From Tubiluchus corallicola (lineage: Eukaryota; Priapulida; Priapulimorpha; Priapulimorphida; Tubiluchidae), in assembly GCA_030141605.1 (NCBI GenBank), contig JAQGDQ010000228.1, positions 250,001 through 314,000 of the forward strand: a DNA stretch of 64,000 bases, in the 5' to 3' direction. The notes under the pieces are model-generated. The model searched no databases, was not told the DNA's origin, and saw nothing but the letters and a program-made list of their open reading frames with translations. Position numbers and translations under genes: made by a program. Below, piece after piece: positions 36,078 through 57,560 of this stretch (the stretch's first letter is position 1; each line of letters begins with the position of its first letter).

Positions 36078-39000
36078 TCTTCCTTACGTTATACAATGAC
36101 TGCTACAGTAGCAACCAGCGCTACAGAAGATTGGAAGCAAGTCCCTACTTGAACACTCTTTCTCTGCTCCCCCGTCCATTATGCAACCGCTAAATAACAA
36201 CAGTAGTTACAAATCTTTTTAAGTATTAAACACGTAAAGGTAACGGTAGCATGTTTCGAAGTTTGATGCGATAGACGATAGAGGGCGTTGTTTAAACTTT
36301 TGTTGTGCTAAGGAGTAATAACGACAAATTAATTAACCTCGACACATGATTTTATTTTCTTGTGACTACAAAATTCCTGGTTTAAATTCCAGCATACAAA
36401 TTCTTTTATTCTTTTTTAGCTTATGGCTACATACTTTATTATAGATCTATTAATACATCTATTTATAGATCTTGAGCTCATATCAACGAAATGTAATAAT
36501 TACGACGACACTGTAACTTAAACAATTTCATTGATATTTAATGTGAGACACTTAGAAAAATCCGTGTTAACTTTTGTAGACAATTTATAAAGTGCCAAAT
36601 TAATTTATCGTAATTAGACATTTTGCTGTAGCCTCAATAGTCATTATTGCGTCGCCTGTACCTAGAACTAAATGCTGCGCGTTAGTTTTGATAAATGTTC
36701 AAACTGACTTTTTTCGTCTTTTCACATTTATTTTCTGAAATTCAATAATTTTCGGTATAGGTATAATTTAACTCTTAAAAGATACAAACTCTTAGAAGAT
36801 AAAAAATTCGCGCATTTCGAACACTAAGTGTGCAGTTGCCAGCAGTTTTTCATGAAGAAAACGAGGTACACAAACGATTCACAATTTTATTGCTTTCAAA
36901 AAGTTGATCAACAGTCAACTTCAACATTTACGTTAAATAAATAAGCTGTTTTTTCCAAGCGTGATAACGGCTCGCTAAAGCTAAGATAAAAATACTCATT
37001 AAAACATTTCAAAATACGTTAAGTTTGGATTTGAAATAAGATTTGGAAATACTTGTTGTTGGTCAACTGCAAATTTGATAGTTGTAAAAGTGAATTTTCT
37101 TTTCTATGATTAAATTGAAAGAAATAATAATTTTGTAAAATTTTAACATTTAAAGCAGTGTTGAAGATTATAGGACATAGATGGTCATTATGGATCTGTT
37201 ACTTTAATCATCTAACAAAAAACATATTTCTTAGAAATCATTAGTTGTTTCTAACCAGTTAGTTCGACGCACCAACGGGGTTTTTGACAAGTCTTCTTGT
37301 GGTGCCTTACGCTTGCAGAAAACGTTCAGAATTGAAAGAGGGGACAGAAATTTGTCTTGCTGTCGTTTGACATTCCAGTTTAAATTAAGTTAACTGTGGT
37401 AACGTTATTAATACTTGTATAATTATACATCTAAAATCGAATATTTTTCAAGGATGTAGTTTTCGCACAATTTTTGTCATTTGCTGTGCCCTACATTGCA
37501 CGTATGTACAGCCTGAAAGCTTAAATAATTAATTTTCGTTTTGAGTTATTATGTTTAGCGATAGTAAATAAACGGCTTTAGAAGTCGCTTTTTGCCTAAT
37601 ATTTGTTTGGGCCTACAGTGGCAGCTTTCACTGAAACAGGCTTTGAACAAACTAGCATGCATATTGCCTAGCACAACTAGTTTTTTGGTAATTTTTTTAC
37701 AATCGCGCCTTTTTCATCGAACGCTTCAGCTAACACAGCGAGCCTGTTTTTGCAGCGAAAAAAGTCGTTTTTAATAAAATCGGAAAGCAAGCAAAACAGG
37801 TAGCACTTACTTCTGTGAGTCGGCGAGGAAACGTCTGTTGAACAGATACATTTTCACACAAAAGTAGCAATACGTAACTTGTGTAGAACTTGTTGTGCAA
37901 AACTCAAAACGACGTAACGAGTGTTAATGAAATAACATTAAAAACATGACTACGGGTATGTCTTTGAAGAAAACGCAAACGCTGCATCATATTTGTTCAA
38001 GTTTGCTCAGGTGAGATAGCTAAAGATGATTGACAGGTGTCAATAAGAAAGTCTTACGCTGCTTGACATTTCGTTTCACTGTTGTGTCCACTCAGCGCAC
38101 GTTTGTACAAAAATGAATTTTTTAGTTTTGAATTTGCGCGCTTGTTGTTTGTTATTTTTTCATGGACGGCCTACGTTACGACAACTTTTTTAAATTCATT
38201 TATAGTGAACTGGTAAGATATTCTTCTTTCAGTCTTTTTAGTAGTCACTTTTGTAGCAGATTAAAAATTGAAATGAAATAAACCCTTTTTAATGAAATAA
38301 TTTATTCGAATAATTTATACAATTTATTTACTATATAACTTATTGCCAATAATCCGAAGAGTACTGCACGCTTCTTACAACCCTGTTGCCTTAGTTGTTA
38401 AAGTTATAGACGCGCTTGTGCCATTTTTTGCATCCGCGTGTTTAGTATTTGAAATGCATTAATTGAGTCAGTTGTTAAATTTCTGTGTACATGTGTTGTA
38501 ACATTTTGTTTACAAGTGATTTAAAAGTAACCTGATTGTTTACACGCTTACATTCCTGTTTAGTTCTTTATCGGTGCTGAATTTTTCAGCTTGAAATAAG
38601 CAAATAAAATAATAAATAAGTGCAATATAATAAATAAGTGCGTAAAGTAAAGGTTTAAAATAAATGTCAAGTGCATTAGTCCACATATTAAATCAATTTT
38701 AAGTTTAATATTTTTAAATATTTTCAGATTAGGCACTTGGTTGTAACTCATTCTATAAAACCACACAGAAATCATTTGTAGGCAAAAAATGCAGAAAAAA
38801 GATTGTTATTATATTATGCTGTACTACTATAAATTACAGAAAGCGTGTCTTAACAACGTTAGTGTGACATTAGTGTTTTTTCACTATAAGTTTTCATATT
38901 AAAATATGAATTACGAATTAGTATATATAAAAATTACGTTAAAATTTCATTCGATGCATCGACAGGGTTTTTGAGTACAATATTCAAGTCTTTCAGTAGT

Positions 39001-42000
39001 GCCTTACACTTGGCGAAAACGTTCAAAACCGAAACACGGGACAGAATTTGTATATTGATATGATCATATGTATAATGTATAGTATTCATGTTATACTTTT
39101 TAACTTAGATGCGACATTTTAATAAAAACTAAGCACTTTATTTGTAAAATGAATATTAAATGTCTTTTTCATAAAGTTGAAATGCTTAATAAATGTGTTA
39201 TTTTATGCTCTAAAATCAGCGTGGAAACCAAGAAGGTGCAAATTTAACACAACAGAAAAATCAAACCTTTGTAATAGACTTGATGTGCTCTGTGTATATT
39301 TTACATTCTTTTATTAACAAACTATAAGTATTTTGTGTAAAAGTTTTTTAACCACGCAATACCTATCTAGACCAAGGCAATTGTTAAACGAATGAAATCA
39401 TTTAGTCTCTGGCAGAAAAAAAATCCAGAGATGGAGAAATTTGGTAATTTTATGACCTGGGCGCAGTAAATTGGAGTTTTTGATTCTTGGAAGAGAAGCG
39501 CATTCGATCGCACATTGAAAAGTGTTTCTTTCACACCTGTGTTTTTTTGCCGTTTAATTTCACGAAAGCAGATTAAACAGTTTAACAATGCGCGATCCCC
39601 CCTAAATAAGAGCAGTTAATGTTTAACTTTGCAGGCTTACGAATGTTGCCATCTTTAATGCCGCAGTTTCATAACATCCACACAAGAATTTGTTATTAAT
39701 TTGCAATGATATCAATTTCACAAAAGTAATTCTCGAGTTATTTAACAAGAATATTGGTACATTTTGCAAACAAAATCCACTAGAATGAAATATTTTGCGA
39801 AACAATTAGTTTGAATTTAAATTACAATATTTTGGCTTTAGAAATGTTAAATTATAAATTTGTTGATGATACATTACATTGCAATTCACATTACAAATAG
39901 ACAAAAAAACTACAGAAAGTTGAATGAATGGGGTTTAAAGCGGTTAATTTCGTTTCAGTGCAGTCAGAAATCTAGACAATTCACGTATCTGACACTGCTG
40001 ATTGGTGACTGTTTTGATTGCACAATCATCATTCAATTAGAGCACGAAGAGAAGAAAAACTCCAGATTGCATCTCCAAAGTATCTACAGAAAATGTGACT
40101 GTAAGCAGGCTGTTACGAAATAATATACTGTTAAAAATAAAAATTTATTTTCACTGTACTTTTGTCTGTCAAAATAAAATAGTGTGCAATTTTAAATACC
40201 CCTTTAATTGATCAGGGTCCGTCTTAAGAATGAAGAATTTTTATTGGTGACTGAATACTAATAAACAAGTGCTGAAGCCAACATAAGTCTTTTTGTTTGA
40301 ATATTTATGGATAATTTATTGACACACATATATTTCAGTTTATGAAGGTTAGCTCAATTTTTACAAGGAAAATAGAAAATATCAGCAATACAAACGATTG
40401 TTCTTATGCAGGAATTGTTTCGTGGATTGCTCTTAATATACGTGATTTAAATTATTCCGCAAACTCCTTTTCAAGAAATGAAATATTCGGAGTTTCTATA
40501 ATACGTAAGTCGAGTCGAGTTTATGAGTTTATTGTCACAAGAAGAGCGAAAAAACCTTTTGTGAAAACTTCAAACAAAAGGCCGTAGCAATACTCAAAAA
40601 ATATTAACAATAATTAATTAAAGAAAAATATTGAGTTTGCATCAATCATTTTATTGAACAATTAATTGCTAATTACGAATTGCGTAATTAACTGAATAAT
40701 AAAATGCTAATTAAATATTAATATTACAATGTCGACATTTGCTCTCTGTTCCTTTTGATCATTGGCTGCAGGAGATTCATAATCCAATTTTCATTGAAAC
40801 TTTCAAGACTAATGACGATCCTACACCCGGCACTGCCCCTTTTTTCAAGAACAGTCCAAATAATTAAGCTAGCGGCACTTTTAGACAAGAGGCTACAAAT
40901 TAATGGTGGAATAATGGTCGGTGTTGAACTGCATAACCAATCGTCTAAGGTTGTAAAGGAACCTAGGCGGCCTTAAGATGTTGTAGACATGTAAATTAAC
41001 TTTGTGTTACCAAATTGAGGTATTTTTACATTGCTTGTGCCCAAAATACCGTGCGTCCATTCAATGTAAATGAAATTTTTGAAAAATTTACTAATGTACC
41101 TTTTTAATTATTTTTTTTAATCTTCTTATGTTACGCAAACACTGCTGCATGTAGCTTTATAAATAAACAAGGTTTCTATGTGACAGCTGCGTTTAAAACA
41201 GCTGTGTGCTGTTTTGTTGACGTCGGCTCTTTGCTATCTGAACGAATCTAATAAATAGAAACTTACTGTTTTACTGTTAATATCAAGCTATGCTAGGTAA
41301 GGTTGCTATTCTGACAATGACTTTCGGCTGACAGTTCAGACTGGGAGACAAGGAACGCAGAATTGGACTGCGCCAATGTCGTTATACAAATACAAAGGTA
41401 AATTATATTTGCCAAAAAATTTGTAGAACTGCTGTTGACCTGTTTCGAAACTTCACAATTTAACTTGTTTTATGAACTACAAATTCTCAATAATTTTGAA
41501 AAAAATATAAACATTTTAAATGCTGGGTTAATATCCACGAAAATTAACCACAATGGCATAAAGAGGCGGGGCTTAGCGAGTTGGCGTCTGCTTATTGGCT
41601 GGAACCCTATCTTGTCAAGTCACTATAATAGAACGACGTACATTTCTTAACAGACACATATGCCTCTTTAAATTAAATGCTTTGAGACACTAGTTAATTA
41701 TGACAGTTTCCGATCATGGCATCTTGACACGAGCTAGAGAAGCGTGCAGTCAAGAAGAAGAAAACTCCAGTTTAAAAAGTTAAATTGCTTGAAAGCTTGA
41801 CCATCGACTTAATATATAAGTTCCTGTACGTGCGTGGTTTTTATGTGAATACATCTTCTAAATTTTGTATTGTATTTGTGTTGTATCCTGTTTAGTATTT
41901 TGTTTTGTATGTTTATAGTAGTATTAGTCTCAATAAAGTTTACAGTGGCCTACTGCAGCTGTAAGGTAATCTTTTGATATTATTTCGTTTTTTACGTCTA

Positions 42001-44263
42001 TCCATCAACGTACTTGTTTATTTTGGAGGTGGTGCTGAACAGCCACTGATATAATACCATCGCATATGTACATTTACTGGTTATATCAGCTAGTTTTAGG
42101 CGTGTTTTGTTTCGAAACTCGGGTGCAGAAATTCTATATGATATCAGATGATTCAGAAAATTAAATATAGTTTAAAATAAACTAAAAATAAAATGCAAAC
42201 ATGTCTGGCGATCAGTGTCCAGTGTAAATAGCTCATCAGTAGAATACAGAAGTTTCTTCGTGGAAAGATGCCTACAGCACATGAGTATTTTGAATTAAAT
42301 TTAAAATAGAAAATTACTGTTGCTTCTTATTGTGATATTGTAGCGTTAAGTCAAATTTAAACTTTACAAACTGCTTTATAATGAATGTGATACAGTAAGA
42401 AGATGATGGTTACTAAAAATGTTTTATTTATGAACATTTCACTCATAAATAGCTAATGTTAGATTAGAACAGATCACACGGAGATAATTTTCAATTACAG
42501 CAGTAAGTATAATTAATAAAAACGTGTCAAAGAAAGGAGAAGGCGAGACGTTTGAGTTTACCACCACCGTTCGACCATCTTCATGTAAAAAACGCAAATG
42601 ATTGTTAAATGTTAATATTTAGAATTTGTTTAGGTTTAGAATTAGGTTTAGCGATTGCTTGAGTTTTTTCTTTTTCATCTAAAGAAAGTTGTTCACCTGA
42701 ACATTGCTTTATTTCGATGATGTTGTAAATATCTGAGGCGAGTTTAATTGCTGCCCGCTAGAGGTTATTTTCGTTTGAAAAGTAAAAATATTTTATAAAA
42801 AAATTAGTCCACAATGGTGGAGTGGAAAGTCGAGTCTTTTCTTTCCTCTTTTTATAACGGAATCTTTTATCAATGAGATCAGATTAGAAAAAAATATTAA
42901 ATAGCAATATAAGTGAGTAATGAACGATCAAATGAGGCGATCAAATGAGTGTATGATCGCCAGAAAAGCTTCCCCTGGGTAATTTTGTCTACCACAGGGC
43001 TCTTTCCCACATTTTTGTCGAGAGAAAATATTACGTAAATGTTAAGCATCTTAACATACTTAAGCATTTTTGCCAATTTAATGTCTAATCACAGAAGATG
43101 GCCGGTAATAATAAGATATGAATCTGTGGCGACAACTAGACTCTACGTTGAGTCCTCCTGCCGTTGAGTACAAAATTCCTGGTTGCCGTAGGTAAAAAAA
43201 ATGCATGTGTGCCGTGCCAAGTTTGTGTGATGACTTTGTTTTCCCGTTTCCATTGGACATTTTATTACATAGGATATTTTTGTTATGTGCCCTACATATT
43301 TTATGTTGTTATTGTGGTTAATGACATCTGCATCATAATGTCCTGACAATTCTGTGCAACTGACAAAAGGGCCAACTTTTAATTTGAAAAAATTGTTTCT
43401 TAAATCTCATTGTAAATCCAACAGTCGGCCGAGAACATGTAACTGAGAAGTTAAATTTTACCGTTCACCTTTGCTCTAAGTTAATACAGCCACAATTATA
43501 TTTTTATACACTCAGCCGTGTATAATAGGCCTAGCACATTATCTAAACTCAAATCCAATTTATACGTTTCCGCTCAATTTTTTCTTTGCAAAAATGCGAC
43601 AGCTGGGCACGCAGAACATCTTAAAGATGATGGTTATGTGAACAGCTTGTGCAAAATGTTCTCAATACCAGCATTCATTCACTATTACTACACAAAGGGA
43701 TTTTAACTTCGAGGTTGCTAGTCACAGATAAAGCGCCCATTGTGCACTTGGCAGTTTAGTTTAATCGACAGTGGTGTGAAACAACGAACTTTGTCTACAC
43801 AAACCTGACCAGTCTAAGCAAAAAACACACGCGTGCGTTATAAAGGACCTGCTAGCTGTGTTATGTCATCAGTGATTACGCCGTAGTGTATATTATTACA
43901 TCCGTACTTATAATAGTTAAACCAAACTTCGCGACGCACAACCAAAACACAGTTTATAATTTATTTTCACATTGCAGGTTTGAAAAAAACGTCCATGACA
44001 GGTCATAGTAAAATTATAGAAAACTAAATGTCAAACATCTGCTTACTATTGAACATACCGCACATCATTCACATTTTCTTAACTCTCACTTACTGTGCTA
44101 TAATTTTTCCTGTGTAGGCACAACAAAAACACACTTTAACATAATGTTACTATTTGGTCGTGAATGGACCTTCATTCAACTATAATCAAACAACAGAGTT
44201 TGTTTGAGTAAATGCTATAATTTCACTATAAAAACACCTCACTGCCTTACAAGCGTCACTTAC

Positions 44264-44750
44264 CTCTTTAATAAACTGAATTAGTTGTGTGTCTTAATAT
44301 GATACGCCACCCTATTAAGTCACTAGTTGCTGACCACTGCATGGCTTCAATTAGGAAAACTCGGTAAGGTCGAAGTCTTGCCAAAATTTGTGCAAAACAA
44401 TGTTTTCTTAAAATGTGCAAAAAACAATTCACAAAACTACAAAAAAAGATAAACTTAGAGGAGATTTTATTTAAGCTGCAATGACCACAATCAAGGCCCT
44501 TTCGAATTTCATAGCAATCACTCAGGAGATTTTTGAAAATAACCACTGCAATACAGAAAAATCCAAAAATCGTTGGATGTTTTACACAGCTAAAACATCT
44601 ACCAAAAAGCAGATGTCATTGCTTAAAAGTTGGACATTTTTGTTGTGGCACTGACGGTTATTATTATCATAGAATTACACCCGAAGGTTTGGTGAAAAAG
44701 CCGGCAGCTCAAGTAGCACAGTCACGTTGATTCCAAGTCGAATTATGGCG
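44264..44750 (-). other. Possible upstream non-coding exon ending in a strong donor
   Basis: On the minus strand AAAGAG|gtaagtgacg at 44264/44263 is a near-ideal 5' splice site. The sequence behind it passes through a locally GC-richer patch (about 44690-44770, GGCGGGCGGCGATGGCG on the plus strand) that could be a promoter. It is in the right orientation to be a 5' UTR exon of the zinc-finger gene, 12.5 kb from its first coding exon. Other minus-strand donor-like sites (for example near 37815) compete, so this is a weak call. Confidence 0.2.
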
Positions 44751-44924
44751 GGCGGCGATGGCGACAGTGTCAAATTCCACATCTAAAATATGGTGATCCA
44801 GTGTGTCAGGGGCGACGATCTGAAAGATGTATTCAATGTTCAATCAATGAGAAAATGAGATTCCGCGTAGAAAAGACCACATTAATGTCATGTGGAATCA
44901 ACGTATTTCTTTGGCACATGCAGG

Positions 44925-44967
44925 TATGTGTGTGTATGTGTGCGTGCGTGCGTGCGTGCGTGCGTGA

Positions 44968-45015
<48 letters not shown>

Positions 45016-45045
45016 ATGTATGTATGTATGTATGTATGTATGTAT
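44925..45045. repeat. Compound GT / GCGT / GTAT microsatellite
   Basis: GT units, then six GCGT-type units, then GT units, then about 12 GTAT units. Followed by a short GAT run and an interspersed repeat copy. Confidence 0.92.
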
Positions 45046-45059
45046 AAATGCTTTTTAAA

Positions 45060-45320
45060 AAAAGTGATGATGATGATGACGAGATGACGATAGTGGCCTA
45101 ATGTGAAAAGGCAAAGACACAAGACAAGACGTGTTTGAACATCTCAGCACTGTATTATTAAGTATGTCAACACAGTTTACAACAATTACATACGTATGCA
45201 AACTCTTCAAAAGAAGAAACATTTTAAGATCCAAACCTAGTTAAACTTACAAAAGCCGCATGTAAAGCCCCTCTAATTACAAATAGCAAGTGACCAAAAA
45301 ATGAAAATATAACGATTATA
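45060..45320. repeat. Interspersed repeat, copy 1 of 3
   Basis: Shares ACACAAGACAAGAC and CACTGTATTATTAAGTA with a second copy (45478-45620). Shares TTTTAAGATCC and ACAAATAGCAAGTGACCAAA with a third copy (47270-47460). Copies 1 and 2 both follow a GATGAT-rich stretch. Confidence 0.55.
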
Positions 45321-45477
45321 CTAACAGTGGTGGGAACCTCTTATTCACAATAATATTTAATTGTTTCGTTTCATCATGTTGTGTGCTTGTAAATTGTCAA
45401 CAGAGTCTCAATCCCGTGTTTTTTTAATTTTCGAATCGGTGTATGTATGCATATTTTCTAAGAATGGTTACAATAAC

Positions 45478-45620
45478 AATGATGATCATGATCATGACGA
45501 TAGGGTCGAAAGGTAGACACAAAACAAGACTACTTCAACAGTCAACACTGCATAATTAAGTACGTTATTTAAACTTATAACAATAACGATTAAAATTACA
45601 ATTACAATTTCAAGGTTTAG
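45478..45620. repeat. Interspersed repeat, copy 2 of 3
   Basis: Diverged partial copy of 45060-45320: ACACAAAACAAGACTACTTC and CACTGCATAATTAAGTACG. It lies just beyond the collagen-like gene's stop codon. Confidence 0.5.
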
Positions 45621-45686
45621 TTTTGCGTTGCGAAAAGAAATCTGGCTACATTTTTTTTTATGATTTTCATTATCTTGTTGGGCGAC

Positions 45687-53227
<7,541 letters not shown>

Positions 53228-53394
53228 CTTGAAACACAAAATAACTTTCAAGAAACAGATAAAAACTGATGAAAAAAATGTTGAAATACCCCAAATGTTT
53301 CTACAATTTCTGTGAAATATCTATGATCATTAGTACCCCCTTCTGTTTGTTTCTCTCTCTTATGGTATGAAACCAGCTCTCTAGCTAGTATAAA

Positions 53395-54265
53395 GCGAAA
53401 GAGTAGGGTACATTGCGAATATTTAAACAGTAAATCGATTGAAGTATTGAACTCGTATAAGCGCTATAAAAATAAGGTTATTACATTGATTAGAACTGCC
53501 GGTCGTGATTATTTTCACAATAAGTTAAATGAAAATAAGCACAACATTGCCATGTTTGGGAAAAAAATTAAGCAAATCATAAGCAAGAGGTAATATTCAA
53601 TAAACAACGTTTAAAAATAACGGTAGCGAAAACGAGATAACAGATTCGACAGCAATTGCTAAGAATTTTAACATTTTTTGTAAACGTTGGTCAAAACGTA
53701 GGAAACAAACGAAGGAAATTTCTATCCTTAACAGAGATCCTTCTTACTACATGAAATATGGTTTAGGTGACCGTGTATTTCACGACCCCCACTAACCGAT
53801 AATGATGCAGAAAAAATTAAATTATCTTTAAAAAATAGAATAACCCCTGGCTCGGGATGACATAACCACTGAAACTTTAAAATGATTCTACTGACATTAC
53901 GTTTTAACTTGTCATTTACATCTGGCGAGGTGCCAAAAAAATTAAAGTTAGCTAAAGTAAGCCCCATATACAAAAACCAAAAAAAAGAATCATACTGTTT
54001 CACTAACTACCGCCATGTTTCTCTACTCCCGATGTTGCCCAAGCTGTTAGAAAAACTTATGTATACAAGATTAATCAAATTTGGAAATGAAAATAATATG
54101 CTATATATGTATCAGTTTGAATTTCGCGAAACATTTTCCACAGAAATTGCCTTGTTATTACCGTTAGACAAAATTAGCAATGCAATAGAAAATAATGAAT
54201 AGAACAGCTTCTTGATATAAAAAAGGCATTCAACACAGTAAACTACGCGATTTTTATGCAGTTTC
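53395..54265 (+). pseudogene. LINE ORF2 relic: linker and reverse-transcriptase fingers
   Basis: An early frame reads YKRYKNKVITLIRTAGRDYF, the segment linking endonuclease to RT in non-LTR elements. The longest open part (53882-54202) contains KLKLAKVSPIYKNQK, TNYRHVSLLPMLPKLLEKLM and YMYQFEFRETFSTEIALLLP. These match the RT blocks usually seen as NYRPISLLP..KILEK and QFGFR..HST. After a shift, LDIKKAFNTVN carries the first catalytic Asp block. Stops and shifts make it non-functional. It lies head to head with the collagen-like gene's start. Confidence 0.82.
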
Positions 54266-54636
54266 AAAGATGCAAGATCACGATTTTTTTACATTGCGAT
54301 CAACATGAATGAATCCTGTTACCAGTAAAACGTTCGGCAAAGCTAATAATGTTGCACAAGTTGCTGTACTTGCAGCCGTCTTGCTACCTTCTTGAAATCC
54401 TAAATGGTGTAATGTTCTAGGATATTTTGAGCATTAGATGTTGATTCTTGGTCTTGAAAACCAACATCAAAATTATTACAAAGTAACTTTTTTCGTCATT
54501 TCTAAAAAGTGACTGTATTAAAGGTTGGCTTTAACGCATATTATGTTCATTTTATACTTTGCTAAAGTCACTCTTCACATTCTGTACAGATCATAGCTAT
54601 AGACATTTATTTCACACTTTTCCCAAAATGCATACG

Positions 54637-56296
54637 CATGGAGCTCCCGAAGAGTCACGTTGAGAAAACTTAATAATTCGTGGCCACGAATTACTAATCC
54701 GTGTGCACAAAATACTAATTTATGGCCTCGAGATACTAATCCGTGCGCACGAGATGCTAATTCCTGGCCACGAATTAATATGATCGTGCACAGAGATTCA
54801 GGTTAATGAATGACAACAGCTGCAAGTAGCTATACTTCACTTATCAGTTTCATGAAAAACTGAGTTAAACTTGACATTAACGAGATGCTCGCCACTTGCC
54901 TATCCCTGGTCCGATACGGATTCGCTAATGTGTGACCCCAGCAGTTTGCCCTGTTTTCACATTTTGGCTTCCAGCTCAGGCCTATTCTAGCTGAGCGCCT
55001 ACACCAGATTTTTACCTTGTAAATTTCATTAATCTATGCACCATAACTTTACAGTTATTCAATGTTACTACAGTTTGGCTTCTATCTGGGAATTTTAAAG
55101 TATTCAAACTCTTTAAAAGGCGAGGCACGTATCTACCCCATGCGTTTCTAAATACACGTAAAAAAATTTTGAATTTCGCTCAACTCCCTGGGAGGAGATG
55201 AATGACAATTTTAAAACTGATCATTGTCCAGTGTATTTTTCAGGGCACCACACCATGATTATGGCTCTTACCCTAGGTATGTACTTTGCAAGTTTCATAA
55301 CTACAGTTTAGCCTGTGTTATTTAAAGTTATGGCTCGAACTGACCTACGTCCTGAATGTCCTGCGTGCCTTCGATCATTTGACTGAGATCACTGTACAAC
55401 ACAAATTTCTAATTTTCACATAGTGGCGCCTGTCTCAGGCCATTAAAGAATCCCAGCTTTTTAAAACCCAGCTGCACCTCCCGTTTTCACGAAAAATCTA
55501 GTAAGTCCATTTTGTTGCAAAATTGAGTTGTTGGTATCAGGGCATATTTAGTACCATGGTCTATCTCTCCACCGAACGATTTTGACGTTTGTTAAGCGAG
55601 TTGTTGACAAATTAAGAAACCCAGTAAGTGCATTTTTCGCTGAAATTTGCAGACAGACCTAGCAAGTCAGTCTACATGAGTGTCCATTTCAGCCATTCAC
55701 GATGCGTTTTGCAATTGTGCAGCCAGGAGCCGCTCTGTAGGGGAACAGTTGGGTTGGTTGAAAAGTGAACCAGTTTTTCTCGTTTGTTCAAAATTTATTA
55801 ACTTACTAGGTATTTCCGGAAAACGAAAGACATCTGCCCTTAAATATAGTAACTTTCTTCCCCCACCCCGTGCTTTAGAAAAAAATTAAATTCAAATTGG
55901 TTTTGGTCGAAAAATGAGGCGTCCATTTCATTTAATCGTGGGAAATACGTGATTGAGCAAAAATGACCACCAAGTTAGACAATCCAGAAACTCTGCCACC
56001 AAAAAAGTCAATATTCAAAACTCTAAATTAGGCAAACTTAATAATTTTAATGTAAACAATCTTAAAAAATAAGAACGGTAAAAATCTGTAAGCGAATTAT
56101 TATACGTACTTTTTCCGTTACAAGTTTTAAGCTATATGATGGGCAAATAAACGCATATTGAAGATTTAAAACCTCAAAACATGATTAGTTTGATTTCTTC
56201 TGCCATAACGCCGTTTCGGTAATTACATTATGTAATTAATAATTCGTGGCCACGAGTTAGTAATTTTTCTTAACGTTGCCCTTCGGGGGCTCCATG
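54637..56296. mobile_element. 1.66-kb inverted-repeat element with alternating palindrome array (unclassified)
   Basis: The first about 62 bp (starting CATGGAGCTCCCGAAGAG) match the reversed last 62 bp (starting CATGGAGCCCCCGAAGGG) at roughly 84%. Inside the left end, 54670-54785, five to six 21-bp units alternate between the palindromes CGTGGCCACG and CGTGYGCACG, joined by AATTACTAAT-type spacers. The right end has one unit. No transposase frame is recognisable inside. A target-site duplication could not be assigned. Inverted termini with subterminal repeats suggest a non-autonomous DNA transposon. Confidence 0.65.
54666..54790. repeat. 21-bp array of alternating GTGGCCAC and GTGYGCAC palindromes
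   Basis: Successive centres are CGTGGCCACG, CGTGTGCACA, TATGGCCTCG, CGTGCGCACG, CCTGGCCACG and TCGTGCACAG, spaced 21 bp (two DNA turns). All would face one side of the helix. Confidence 0.85.
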
Positions 56297-57115
56297 CATA
56301 AGTGTTAGACCTATATGAAATGCTTGGAAATTTTAATCAATGTCTAAATGTTACACAACATCTTAATATACACGCCACGTTTGGACAACATATAAACCTG
56401 GACAGATACAAAAACTTACCTTGGTTTTTTTCTTTTTCCTCTTTCAGTACAGCTGGTGAAACTGAATTGGCTAAAAACACAAAAATATCACTTGATTCAG
56501 GATCAAGCAAAGAAAAGGCAAAATGTCCACAAAATTGTTTATTAAATTGAATTTGTTTAACTGGAAAGTTTGATTAAATTTAAAATCATTTCATAATTTT
56601 TACAATGCTTTTTAATATTGAAAAGATTTGCTTTGCATACGTTTTACCTTAGAATACGAATTCTAGTCGGAAAAGTTCCACAAAACTGATTTTTACCATA
56701 AATCAATCTTACAAACAATGTTGGAGCAAGACACAAACCTCATAATAAAAAATGTTTCTGTTTTGTCTCACTCTAGAGCTGCGGCCAGTGATTTCATACA
56801 TTTGTGTTTTCCCTTGTGATTTTATTTGTTGTGCATCTATGTTTATTCAATGTGATTGTATCTTATTTCAAATATGATGTTTTATGTGTCAATAATATAA
56901 AAATTCCACCCAAAACTTAATATCAGTAATTATATGTCATATTTTCTTCTTTTTTCTTTATATTTTTTTATACTTCCCTTCTTCTTCTTTCTTCACCCGA
57001 ATATAATCGTATTATCACCATAGTGGTTTGTATTGTCTTGTTTCCCTTATTTCTTAATTCCGGATTCTTTTTTCATTAATTAAAAGGAAATGAAAAACAA
57101 AATTATCGTACTTAC
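56297..57115. other. Non-coding; nothing recognised
   Basis: AT-rich with no clear gene or repeat. Confidence 0.5.
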
Positions 57116-57289
57116 GACTGTAACCTCCACCAAAACTTTCCAGAAGTATTGCGCTTGTTGCTCGCTAGTAATGTTATTGCCAATTAAAGTTACTTTCGTG
57201 TAATACTTTTGTGAATCAGATTTCGCTTTTATTATTTTGATGAGGCGAAGTTTGCCATGCGGTAACAAAGCGCTTGTCAGTGAACTTTA
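57116..57289 (-). CDS. Candidate isolated exon of an unrecognised minus-strand gene
   Basis: An open stretch ends at a strong donor (CAGTC|gtaagtacg). It encodes LPHGKLRLIKIIKAKSDSQK and then YYTKVTLIGNNITSEQQAQY, ending FWKVLVEVTV. The sequence is amphipathic with an NIT glycosylation sequon, while the other two frames of the same strand have stops. No ATG starts the frame and the acceptor is unclear (an in-frame TAA precedes 57289). It could be an internal exon or chance. I do not recognise the family. Confidence 0.23.
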
Positions 57290-57457
57290 TTAACTAGCCG
57301 CTAGCAAAACTTTAACTGATTTGGATGGGCAATGTCACCCGCGAAGTTATGTTGAAGCAAATTTTTGAATTTCCTTTTCGACTGTTTTTTTAATCACTAC
57401 TGTTTAACACTACTTGCCTACAATAGACATAATATTTTCATGTGTATTTCATAATTC

Positions 57458-57560
57458 CTGTAAATGTGTATAATTTAGGCCTATGCAATAAAGATTATAT
57501 ATATCTTACTGTAAATGTGTATAACTTACGCAATAAAGATACTATATATAAGTATTGTGT
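57458..57560 (+). repeat. 51-bp tandem duplication carrying AATAAA
   Basis: CTGTAAATGTGTATAA begins at 57458 and 57509. Each is followed by GCAATAAAGATA or a close variant, giving two polyadenylation-like signals on the plus strand. Could be the tail of a LINE or of a plus-strand transcript. Confidence 0.6.

Noticed and set aside
55680-55889. 69-codon frame inside the palindrome-bearing element
   Set aside because: No similarity to a transposase; length is within chance for this composition.
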